Shown here: positions 1 through 6,625 of the stretch, piece by piece
Numbering within the stretch: the first letter of the stretch is position 1
How the letters are laid out: the number at the start of each line of letters is the position of its first letter
Assembly: GCA_964608495.1 (NCBI GenBank)
Contig: CAZSOQ010000181.1
Location: 1 to 10,982 of the forward strand
DNA from: JAKORR01 sp964608495
GTDB taxonomy: Bacteria > Armatimonadota > Zipacnadia > Zipacnadales > FEN-943
Direction of reading: 5' to 3'
Length of the DNA: 10,982 bases
Translations under genes and position numbers: made by a program
Notes under the pieces: model-generated
What the model was told of the DNA's origin: nothing
The model's database searches: none
The model's input: only the letters and a program-made list of their open reading frames with translations

Positions 1-402
1 GTCCTGGCCACTGAGCCCACGGACGTGGGGCCCTCGGGGCTGTTCAGCCCCGACGGCTCGGCCACGCCCCAACTGGCGGCGATGGGTGAGGCCTGCCGTC
101 AACTGGCCGCCCACCGTGACCTGATCCGCCGGTGGGAGCCGACGCAGGAGCCGCTCGCGACGGCCCAGCCGCCCTTGAGCCTAGCCTCCTTCGCCGACCC
201 GGCTGGTGGGCGGGCCTATGTGGTCGTCGTGAACGACGAGTGGGGCGTTGAGGCGACGGGGCAGGTCCTGCTGCCGGCCGACACGAAGGCCGTGCGGGAC
301 CTGGTCTCAGGCGGCGCCCTGACGGCCGCCGAGGCGGGGGATGCAGTGGCCGTCGAGGTGTCCCTGCCGGCCGGCGGAGGCACGATCCTGGCCCTGGAGT
401 GA
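1..402 (+). CDS. Glycoside-hydrolase-like protein, C-terminal part (5' end outside window)
   Basis: The frame is open from base 1 and ends with TGA at 400-402, so only the last 133 residues are visible. A GTG at 25 lies in frame but has no reason to be the start, because coding-like sequence continues to its left. The segment GLFSPDGSATPQLAAMGE is typical of the last helices of a clan GH-A TIM barrel, where a 'D/PDG-x-TP-x-y' turn precedes the final helix. It is followed by a beta-rich C-terminal domain (AYVVVVNDEW, then AVRDLVSGGAL, then a glycine-rich end) like the small sandwich domain that closes many beta-galactosidase-like enzymes. The downstream minus-strand hydrolase ends with a similar DLVTG-containing domain, so the two are probably distant relatives. 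The catalytic residues lie outside the window, so the substrate cannot be inferred. Confidence 0.7.
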   Translation, partial: VLATEPTDVGPSGLFSPDGSATPQLAAMGEACRQLAAHRDLIRRWEPTQEPLATAQPPLSLASFADPAGGRAYVVVVNDEWGVEATGQVLLPADTKAVRDLVSGGALTAAEAGDAVAVEVSLPAGGGTILALE

Positions 403-432
403 CCCTCGGGCGGCCCTTCGGCCCCCGGCGGG
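403..432. terminator. Imperfect inverted repeat between convergent genes, possible bidirectional terminator
   Basis: The 30-nt gap between the stop codons of the two convergent genes is entirely an imperfect palindrome. A 13-nt left arm (403-415) and a 13-nt right arm (420-432) flank a CTTC loop, and 10 of 13 positions pair. The core is GGCC-CTTC-GGCC. Its symmetry would allow folding on both strands. There is no T-tract on either side, so intrinsic termination is inferred from position and structure only. Confidence 0.4.
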
Positions 433-2202
433 CTAGGGTTCGTAGCGATACAGCTTCACCGCCAGGGGCCCGAACCGGACCCTCGCCGCCTCGTCCGCGT
501 TCACGGAGCGGCCCGTCACCAGGTCGGTCACGGTCCGCCCTTGCGCCCACGGCAGGGGCGCCTCAACCGCCTCGGTCGTGTGGTTGACGACTGCTATCAC
601 TTTGTGCTCCTCGCCGTCGGTCAAAGCCTCCAGGGGGCAGCAGGGCAGGTCATACCGGAAATGGCCCCGCTTCTCGCTCCAGGCGGCGTAGCTGAGCCAT
701 CCCAGGCCGCTGTACTCCCCCGGCAGCCCGGCCGCCCGTCCGATCCGGTCCCGCAGGTGCTCCAGCGCCACGGGCTCGCATCGCTCCCGCAGGCGCCCGG
801 CCAGCTCCGCGGGCAGCGGTCGGCCATACTCGTCCTCGACGGGCGCTCCGTCCACGGCCAGGACCCGCACGCCGGCGGGGAGCTCCGCCAGGGCTCGGGC
901 CGTCTCCAGACCCGCCTGCTTGCTCCAGACCACGAGCACGCCGCGATCCATCTCTCCCAGATCCGTCTCCAGAAGGTACCACCAGGGCCTGCCCAGGCCG
1001 GAGCAATGGGCGCAAAGCAGCGCGAAGGGGTGAGCCTTCTCGCCCTCGATGCCGGGCCTGTAGTAGCTCTCCTCGGTCACGAGGACCGCCACGTCCGCCC
1101 TCCGGTAGGCACCAGCAAGAGCCCGGCAGGCGGCCTCGATCCGCCGCAGGTCCGCCAGAATCGCTGGCGTCGCGGCGTGAATCGCCTGTATCTCCGGTTT
1201 GCTCCACTGCCCCCACGCGAAGCTCGCCGTGAGGTACTCGCCCAGCAGCGCGCCGGTGAAGTACCGGTAGCGGCTGCGCTCGGGCGAGGGGAAGTACTGA
1301 TACGTGTCGTGATACAGGTGCAATTCGGCGTTGAAGAGCGGCTTGGCGGTAGTGTCGGCGGCGCACTTGATCCGCCAGAGAGGGTACTCGGCCATTACGT
1401 CGTCCCAGCAAGTCATCGTCAGCCCACGGCAGTCGCGATGGAGGAAGGGGTCGGGGCTGGTCTTGGCGCCGTAGAGCTTGTCGCCCAGCACGGGCCTGAG
1501 GCCCTCGCGCACGAGGTAGCCGTAGAATCCTGCGAATCGCCGCCGCGCGTACTCCCTGCAGTCATGCCATCCGGGGCTGCCCTCGGGCGGCAAGCCCACC
1601 TCGTCGAGGGTGGCGTACCCGGTCCCCCAGGCCTGATTCAGCGTCTCCAGGCTGCCGTGCCGGGCCTTCAGCCAGGCCCGGAACTCCCCCCACAGCCGCG
1701 GCGCCTCCTCGGGGCTGCCCAGACTGGGCCCCACCTCGTTGCCCAGGATCACGCCCATCACGCACTCGTGGCCGCGCAGCACGTCCACCCAGTCCGCCAG
1801 AAGCGGCAGCGTTTGCCTGGGGTCGAGCACCTGCCGGTCCAGCCCTCCCCCTTCGCCCTGGCTGCCGTACTGGATGTTGTGGAGGAGGAAGAAGGCCATG
1901 CCCTCGCGGTCGCACCAGTCCAGCACCGCCCGGGCACGCTCCCGCAGGGGCGATCCCGGCTTGGGGAGTGTCCACGCCCATGAGGCGAACTTGATGAGGT
2001 TGAAGCCGTCGCGCTTGATGGCCTCGAGCTGCTTCACGGCCTCGTCGGCCGATTCGGGGCAGAAGAAGACGACGCCGTGGCGCATGGGCACCGCCAGCGG
2101 GGCCAGTTCCGGCCGTGGGTCCTGCGCCGTGACCGGGCCGGGCCGTCCGCAGAGGCACAGGCCGGCGGCGATTGCCGCGAGGAGCCACTTGGGTGGGGTC
2201 AT
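433..2202 (-). CDS. Secreted GH42-like (clan GH-A) glycoside hydrolase
   Basis: This is a 589-residue protein with an N-terminal signal peptide (MTPPK, then a hydrophobic stretch at about 6-19, likely cleavage after VTA at residue 26). It probably acts in the periplasm or outside the cell. The TIM barrel spans roughly residues 40-370. GNEVG places the likely acid/base at Glu156 (after Asn155). FNAELHLYHD places the likely nucleophile at Glu293. The segment RHGSLETLNQAWGTGY (181-196) matches the barrel signature of beta-galactosidases of family GH42 and relatives. A Rossmann-like domain follows (about 365-480, ADVAVLVTEE), then a short beta-sandwich with DLVTG near 560. The start ATG has AAGGTGAG about 6 nt upstream. 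The barrel-plus-flavodoxin-like order supports GH42 or a close relative; substrate specificity is unknown. It lies 76 bp downstream of the exporter gene on the same strand, so they could be co-transcribed, although the functions look unrelated. Confidence 0.8.
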   Translation of the reverse strand: MTPPKWLLAAIAAGLCLCGRPGPVTAQDPRPELAPLAVPMRHGVVFFCPESADEAVKQLEAIKRDGFNLIKFASWAWTLPKPGSPLRERARAVLDWCDREGMAFFLLHNIQYGSQGEGGGLDRQVLDPRQTLPLLADWVDVLRGHECVMGVILGNEVGPSLGSPEEAPRLWGEFRAWLKARHGSLETLNQAWGTGYATLDEVGLPPEGSPGWHDCREYARRRFAGFYGYLVREGLRPVLGDKLYGAKTSPDPFLHRDCRGLTMTCWDDVMAEYPLWRIKCAADTTAKPLFNAELHLYHDTYQYFPSPERSRYRYFTGALLGEYLTASFAWGQWSKPEIQAIHAATPAILADLRRIEAACRALAGAYRRADVAVLVTEESYYRPGIEGEKAHPFALLCAHCSGLGRPWWYLLETDLGEMDRGVLVVWSKQAGLETARALAELPAGVRVLAVDGAPVEDEYGRPLPAELAGRLRERCEPVALEHLRDRIGRAAGLPGEYSGLGWLSYAAWSEKRGHFRYDLPCCPLEALTDGEEHKVIAVVNHTTEAVEAPLPWAQGRTVTDLVTGRSVNADEAARVRFGPLAVKLYRYEP

Positions 2203-2278
2203 GGTCGCTCACCTTGCGTGGGCTCGTGAGCCGGCACCGCGGCGCGGGCGGACGGACTTCGCCGGCGGGGCGGCGGGC

Positions 2279-3490
2279 TCATAGCAGGCCCTTCTCGACG
2301 TAGAAGGCCACCAGGCCGACCACCAGCGCCGGGACCGTGGTCACCACAGAGGCCTTGATCGCCGACCTGGGCTCAAGCGCTATCAGCGGGAAGAGGGCGT
2401 CGCCGTCCTGGCTGACGGCATTGGCCAGCACGACCGAGAAGGGCACCACGCCCTGCGTGTACAAGGTCACGAGCAGCACCTGCGGACCGCAGCCCGGGAT
2501 CAGCCCCACAGCCACCCCGACGAGCACCGGCCAGACGCCCGCCGCAGCCACCAGGGCCTGCAGGTCCACCCCCGAGACGGTCATGAAGACGTTGTACGTG
2601 AGGTAGGCCACGAACACCCACCACACGACGAAGGAAGTCTCATCGGCGTTATGGACGAAGAGCTCCCGGACCGAGGAAAGCTTCTCTTCCTGCTCCTCGT
2701 GGCTATCATCGCCGAGGAAGTGCTGCGAGAGCAGGAACCAGGTCAGGCACACCAGCGCCCCGGCCAGCCCCACGCCGCGAGCGAATCCCGGCACCAGGAG
2801 CGCGTTCAGGTCCACCTGGGCGAGCCCCAGCACGCTCACCACGAAGCCCACGACCGCGACGCCCCACCACACCAGGTAAGCTCGGTGGATCACCGTTCCC
2901 TGCCAGCCGGGGTGGGCCATGCCCGACTGCGAGTGCAGCTTGCGCTCGACCTCGTCTCCCGCCCGGTGTCCCAGGTGACCGCGCGTGGGACACAAGGTCC
3001 CCGGCTCTCCTTCCTCCGCGGGGCAGGGAGGCGGGGATGTCCGCTCGGCGGCCGCTTCGGTCTCCGCGGCCACCTCGTCGTCCGACAAGCCCGGCGCTCG
3101 CCGTCCCAGGCCGAGAAGATCCACCACATACCCGGTGACGACGCCGATGGCGAAGGTGATCAGGTTCACCCAGAGGGCGGACGTAGGGGCGCGAGAGATC
3201 ATGACCCAGGCCGAGTCCCCCGTGGTGGCGGTAAGGGTGGCGCAGACCGTGCCGAAGCTGACAACGCCGCGCACGTAGAGAGGCATCACGAAGATTGACC
3301 CGCCGCAGCCGGGGACGATGCCCATGAGGGCGCCGATGACAGGCTGCCAGGCGCGGTTGCGGGCGATGGCGGCGACGAAGCGGCCGGTGGTCTTGTAGTT
3401 AACATAACTGAAGACCAGCAACAGAGCGCCCACGTAGACGCCTACCTGGAGGAAGGCGTCGGATGCTGAGGTCAGTATCTGGTCGAGCAT
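2279..3490 (-). CDS. Putative heavy-metal exporter (ArsP_2-like / 'putative manganese transporter' family)
   Basis: This 403-residue inner-membrane protein is built from two related halves. Each half carries a membrane-embedded proline-glycine-cysteine signature: GIVPGCGG at 57-64 in the first, GLIPGCGPQ at 329-337 in the second. About 30 residues further on each has an acidic GD motif (TTGDSAW at 89-95; QDGDALF at 361-367). This internal duplication and the double PGCG are what I associate with the putative 10-TM heavy-metal exporter family, variously annotated as arsenic or manganese efflux. Hydrophobic segments lie near 11-30, 52-75, 105-128, 204-222, 232-258, 285-308 and 315-345, with another near 382-398. 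The halves are joined by a charged loop (about 132-200) rich in Cys and His (C156, C167, H172, H175, H186, H193), which could bind metal. The ATG at 3490 has only a weak GGAC-type ribosome site. The transported ion cannot be read from the sequence. Confidence 0.75.
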   Translation of the reverse strand: MLDQILTSASDAFLQVGVYVGALLLVFSYVNYKTTGRFVAAIARNRAWQPVIGALMGIVPGCGGSIFVMPLYVRGVVSFGTVCATLTATTGDSAWVMISRAPTSALWVNLITFAIGVVTGYVVDLLGLGRRAPGLSDDEVAAETEAAAERTSPPPCPAEEGEPGTLCPTRGHLGHRAGDEVERKLHSQSGMAHPGWQGTVIHRAYLVWWGVAVVGFVVSVLGLAQVDLNALLVPGFARGVGLAGALVCLTWFLLSQHFLGDDSHEEQEEKLSSVRELFVHNADETSFVVWWVFVAYLTYNVFMTVSGVDLQALVAAAGVWPVLVGVAVGLIPGCGPQVLLVTLYTQGVVPFSVVLANAVSQDGDALFPLIALEPRSAIKASVVTTVPALVVGLVAFYVEKGLL

Positions 3491-3535
3491 GATCGTCCAG
3501 CTGGCAAAGCCCTGGGCCGCCCAGCCTGCGCGTGG

Positions 3536-3544
3536 ATTGTACCA
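3536..3544 (-). promoter_or_regulatory. Possible extended -10 promoter for the metal exporter gene
   Basis: Read on the minus strand this is TGG-TACAAT, an extended -10 element (TGn next to a five-of-six TATAAT match) in otherwise very GC-rich sequence. It would start transcription about 40 nt upstream of the exporter ATG. No convincing -35 box is visible, which is tolerated in extended -10 promoters. A small hairpin, CTGGG-CCG-CCCAG (3512-3524), would fall in the short leader. Confidence 0.35.
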
Positions 3545-3732
3545 CAGTCGCCCGCAGGCCCGGCCCGGCTCACGCCTGCCGGGCGAGCGTGCCTTGCTCC
3601 CGCGCCTGGGGGCCCCGCCGGACCTTCCCGTGGAACCGCCCGGAGGAGAGCCCCCAGCCCGGCCGAATAGCGCCGTGGGCCGCGTCGCGGCCCCGGCGCA
3701 ATCCCCGCCCGAGCAGCGAGGCGCGATCCATC

Positions 3733-5079
3733 ATGCAATTCGGCTTCGGCAAGGTAGACATCACGCCGCGCGTCGGCGTGCAGCTGTATGGCTACGGGCC
3801 CTTCCTCAACAGGCACTCGATCGCGGTGCGCGAGCCCCTCTACGCGCGGGCACTGGCGGCCTCGGATGGCGACTCGACGGTCGTCCTCGTGAGCTGCGAC
3901 CTGGTGGGCACGTCGCCGGACACCACGCAGGAGGTGCGCGAGCATGTCACCGACGCGACCGGCGTGCCCGGCGACAACCTGTGCGTCCACTGCATCCACA
4001 CGCACGCCGGGCCGGGCACGAAGTCCGCGATCGGGCAGGGCGAGCCGGACGCGCCCTATCTGGAGGTCCTGCCCGGCCGGATAGCGACGGCCTGCCTGCA
4101 GGCCGTCGAGGACCTGCGGCCGGCGACCATGAGCCACGCCGTGGTGCCCTGCGAGGGGATCGGGTACAACCGAGAGGAGGATGAGCGGCCCGATCTGGCC
4201 GACGCGCTGCGCGAGGACTGGCGTCCGGCGAAGCCGGAGATCACGGACACCGAGGCCCAGGTCCTGCGCTTCGACGCCGAGGGCGGGACCATCGGCTTCG
4301 CGTCGTACTTCTCGTGCCATCCGGTCGTCGGGCCGTCCTCCAACCGCTACATCCACAGCGACTTCGCCGGGCTGGCCACGAACTGGCTCGAGCGCGAGCG
4401 TCCCGGCAGCATCGGCCTGTTCCTCCAGGGCTGCTCGGGGGACATCAACTCCTGCGTCGTGCACCACGGCGAGCAGGAGTCGCTGTTGGCGCTGGATGTG
4501 ATAGCCGCGCGCTACGCGCGCCAGATCCGCCCGGGACTGGAGGCGGCCAAGCCGCTGGGCGGGGGCAAGGTGGCGGCCCTGCGGCGGCGCTGCGCGCTGA
4601 GCCGCCGGCCTCTGCCCGAGGCGGAGCTGCGCGAGATGCTGGCCGAGCGCGAGGCCGTGCTCAAGGCCCCCGGCGCCAGCGACGCCGACTACGCGGTGCG
4701 CATGGCGACCGTCTACGCCCGGGCGATACGCGCGGAGCTCGGGCGCCTCGCCGCCGGTCGGCCCATGGACCCCACCGCCGAGATCCAGGCCTTCCGCATC
4801 GGCGACCTGACCATTGTCGCCGCTCCCTTCGAGATCATGCACCGCTACAAGCTGCGCGTGCAGGCGGAGTTCGACGGCCCGGTGCTGGTGCTGAGTCTGG
4901 CGAACTACACCCTGGGCTACGCGCCTCTGCGAGAGTCCTTCGACAAGCAGGACAGCTACGCCGCGAAGGTCGTGCCCTATCTGCTGGGCGCCACGCCCTT
5001 CGCCCCGAGCATCGAGGACGAACTGGTCGAGGCCCTGGTGGCGATCGGGCGCGATGTGGCTGACGCCGCCTCTGAGTGA
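3733..5079 (+). CDS. Neutral/alkaline non-lysosomal ceramidase-family hydrolase
   Basis: This 448-residue protein belongs to the neutral ceramidase N-terminal domain family. In characterised members it is a zinc amidase cleaving the N-acyl bond of ceramide; distant bacterial homologues are of unknown substrate. Motifs appear in family order: GKVDITPR at 6-13, the zinc-binding HTHAGPG at 89-95, a second histidine in SCHPVVG (His196), the SGDINS loop at 235-240, APFEIM (Glu367), and NYTLGYAPLRE (Tyr396). These correspond to the His, His, Glu, Tyr metal ligands of the Pseudomonas enzyme. The loop normally reads GDVSPN, with the catalytic serine; here it is GDINSC, so the nucleophile position is uncertain. 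I chose the ATG at 3733 because conservation starts there and a GAGG lies 11 nt upstream. The reading frame stays open back to 3532, but that extension is low-complexity and Arg/Pro-rich. No signal peptide is visible, unlike secreted ceramidases. Confidence 0.8.
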   Translation: MQFGFGKVDITPRVGVQLYGYGPFLNRHSIAVREPLYARALAASDGDSTVVLVSCDLVGTSPDTTQEVREHVTDATGVPGDNLCVHCIHTHAGPGTKSAIGQGEPDAPYLEVLPGRIATACLQAVEDLRPATMSHAVVPCEGIGYNREEDERPDLADALREDWRPAKPEITDTEAQVLRFDAEGGTIGFASYFSCHPVVGPSSNRYIHSDFAGLATNWLERERPGSIGLFLQGCSGDINSCVVHHGEQESLLALDVIAARYARQIRPGLEAAKPLGGGKVAALRRRCALSRRPLPEAELREMLAEREAVLKAPGASDADYAVRMATVYARAIRAELGRLAAGRPMDPTAEIQAFRIGDLTIVAAPFEIMHRYKLRVQAEFDGPVLVLSLANYTLGYAPLRESFDKQDSYAAKVVPYLLGATPFAPSIEDELVEALVAIGRDVADAASE

Positions 5080-5155
5080 GACGGCCCGGGTGCGATTCCG
5101 CCCGGCGGCCCAGCTCGCGCCCGCAAGACAGGGGGGCCGAGAAGGAGTGAGCGAC

Positions 5156-5884
5156 ATGGCAACCTGCGGGACTACGAGCCCCGCCGGGAACCATGCCCGG
5201 GCAGTGATGCTGGCGGCGGCGGTGGTGAGCATGGCCTTGTGCGCGCCCCGAGCCGTGCTCGGCCAGGAGGCGATCCCGCGATTCTACGCGCCGCTGGACC
5301 AGCACGCGCGCGGGATCCTGCTGCCGATGCGGGTGGGGATGGACGCGATCGGCGATTTCGTCGAAGCGCCGGGCGTGGTCGGCCGGGCGGCGCGGCCCGA
5401 TGCGGCCGCGGGTCTTCAGTATCCCCTCGGGCCCCATCTCTCGAAGGAGGAAGGCAGCGTGGCCGTCTGGGTCAAGGTCAACTGGGACCCGGCCGAGACG
5501 GCTACCCGCATGTTGATCAACCTGGGCAAGTTCGGCTGCCTGCGCCGATGGGAGTTGCAGCAGTACCTGACCTTCACGCTGTGGTACCACCACCTGGACG
5601 AGAAGCACGACTACGGCTGCACGTCGTCACTGGAGGGCTGGGCGCCGGGCCAGTGGCGCCATCTGGTCATCACCTGGTCCTGGTCGCAGCACAGGCGCGT
5701 GCTGTATGTGGACGGGAAGAAGGCCGTCGAGGCGCCCATCCAGCGGGTGCCAAACGTGATCACCACCCTCCAGATCGGCCCCGACGCCGAGGCGGCCGAC
5801 GAGCTGTGCGTCTACTCGCGGGTCAGGAGGGCCCGGGCTCGCCGGGCTGGGAAGCATTCGCAAGCTCTGCGTCACAGAAGCTGA
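5156..5884 (+). CDS. Secreted LamG-domain protein, apparently truncated at its 3' end
   Basis: The ATG at 5156 is preceded by AAGGAG (5142-5147) at good spacing. It encodes 242 residues with a long signal peptide (hydrophobic core about 17-30, likely cleavage after VLG at 34-36). Residues about 42-222 form a concanavalin-type LamG domain: EEGSVAVWVKVNW for the front sheet, WAPGQWRHLVITWSW and VLYVDGKKAVE for the back sheet, and DELCVYSR as the last strand. Such domains bind carbohydrate or other cell-surface ligands and usually sit at the N terminus of larger enzymes in these bacteria. After VYSR (residues 219-222, ending at 5821) the domain would normally continue into a helix such as 'ALSxEEI'. 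Instead there is an Arg-rich tail, VRRARARRAGKHSQ, ending at a chance stop. The gene therefore looks cut at about 5821, where the foreign cassette begins. Confidence 0.7.
   Translation: MATCGTTSPAGNHARAVMLAAAVVSMALCAPRAVLGQEAIPRFYAPLDQHARGILLPMRVGMDAIGDFVEAPGVVGRAARPDAAAGLQYPLGPHLSKEEGSVAVWVKVNWDPAETATRMLINLGKFGCLRRWELQQYLTFTLWYHHLDEKHDYGCTSSLEGWAPGQWRHLVITWSWSQHRRVLYVDGKKAVEAPIQRVPNVITTLQIGPDAEAADELCVYSRVRRARARRAGKHSQALRHRS
5831..5847. terminator. GC-rich hairpin at the left edge of the cassette
   Basis: This is a perfect inverted repeat, GCCCGG and CCGGGC, around a GCTCG loop. It lies between the truncated LamG gene and the convergent dCTP-deaminase-like gene, so it could end transcription of the cassette operon. 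No T-tract follows on either strand, and short GC hairpins are common in DNA of this composition. Confidence 0.25.
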
Positions 5885-5914
5885 GATGCCGTGCGGGGAT
5901 GACTGATCCGCATG

Positions 5915-6625
5915 CTACTGGGCAGCAGTGTCCAGATCCTCGAGGAGATCCCTGTCCGGTCCACTCACTACGGGCCAGTACTCTGGAGCGTATGAGCAGG
6001 CAAGCTGTCCCGCGGGCCATAGCCCCGCGCGATGGCCCGCGGCCACCGAGTCTGGTGCCTCGTCCCTGGTGGTCGCGAGTCGCGCTTCCCGGAATACGAG
6101 CTGGGCGACGCGCAGCCCCGGCTTTAGGCGTATGGGAACTTGCCCGAGGTTCTGGAGTTCCAGGGTCAGACAGCCGCTGTAGCCCGGGTGCACAAAGGTG
6201 GCCATGGCAATCACCAAGCCCACCCTTGCCCAGCTCGAGCGTCCTAGGACATCGGCACAGAGGTCGAGGGGAAGTCTGATATACTCGTAGACGGCGGCCA
6301 AGGCGAACTGGCCAGGGTGCAGGAACAGCTCGCCGTTCACCGGTATCGAGAGGCGCTCGAGGACCATGGCCCAGTCCCCGGGGTGGATCACCCCTCTCGT
6401 CGGGCGCAAGGCCAACTCGCTGGCATTCTCCTGGGCGACGGGCATGGGGTCGAGGTATCCTGTCATGGCCCTGCGCGGGAGGAGGAAATGCTGCCCCATG
6501 TGCACGTCCAGGCTAGCCGCGTCGTGCTCCAAAGGAAGGCACTTGAGAGGAAGGACATATAGCCTTTCTCGGGGGGCCCTGTCCGAGGACATTCGTCTAG
6601 CCAGCTCGGACCCGGTCAGTACCAT
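5915..6625 (-). CDS. dCTP deaminase (Dcd/trimeric dUTPase-fold) family protein
   Basis: This 236-residue protein aligns by eye to E. coli Dcd along its core. Matching segments are SLDVHMGQHF (38-47), LHPGQFALA (102-110), the signature GRSSWARVGL (128-137), FVHPGYSGCLTLELQN (144-159), and PIRLKPGLRVAQLVF (164-178). Dcd removes the amino group of dCTP to give dUTP; some relatives also hydrolyse dUTP. The residues that match the E. coli active site are present: Ser130 (S111), Arg134 (R115) and catalytic Glu156 (E138). The 'IDPG' of E. coli reads VHPG here, and the loop is one residue shorter, as in a divergent subfamily. It is about 45 residues longer than E. coli Dcd, with an unrecognised C-terminal tail from about 180. 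The ATG lies 29 nt inside the upstream peptidase gene, with GAGGA at 8 nt, which suggests translational coupling. Fold and family are firm; activity is inferred. Confidence 0.85.
   Translation of the reverse strand: MVLTGSELARRMSSDRAPRERLYVLPLKCLPLEHDAASLDVHMGQHFLLPRRAMTGYLDPMPVAQENASELALRPTRGVIHPGDWAMVLERLSIPVNGELFLHPGQFALAAVYEYIRLPLDLCADVLGRSSWARVGLVIAMATFVHPGYSGCLTLELQNLGQVPIRLKPGLRVAQLVFREARLATTRDEAPDSVAAGHRAGLWPAGQLACSYAPEYWPVVSGPDRDLLEDLDTAAQ

Noticed and set aside
541..1983. Plus-strand open frame of 480 codons
   Set aside because: It lies opposite the GH42-like gene, has Gln/Pro/Arg-rich composition without domains, and is explained by high GC on the antisense strand.
3491..3535. Metal riboswitch upstream of the exporter
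   Set aside because: The leader from the likely promoter is only about 40 nt with one 5-bp hairpin, too short for the known manganese riboswitch class.
3532..3732. N-terminal extension of the ceramidase-family protein by 67 residues
   Set aside because: The extension is Arg/Pro-rich with no signal peptide and no conservation cue; the family motif begins at the ATG at 3733.
3472..5232. Minus-strand open frame of 586 codons
   Set aside because: It is antisense to the ceramidase-family gene, which has clear conserved motifs; the antisense product is Arg/Gly/Val-rich with no recognisable fold.
5239..6279. Plus-strand open frame of 346 codons spanning the LamG gene and the cassette
   Set aside because: It runs out of frame through LamG and antisense through the deaminase gene, so it is not a fusion gene.
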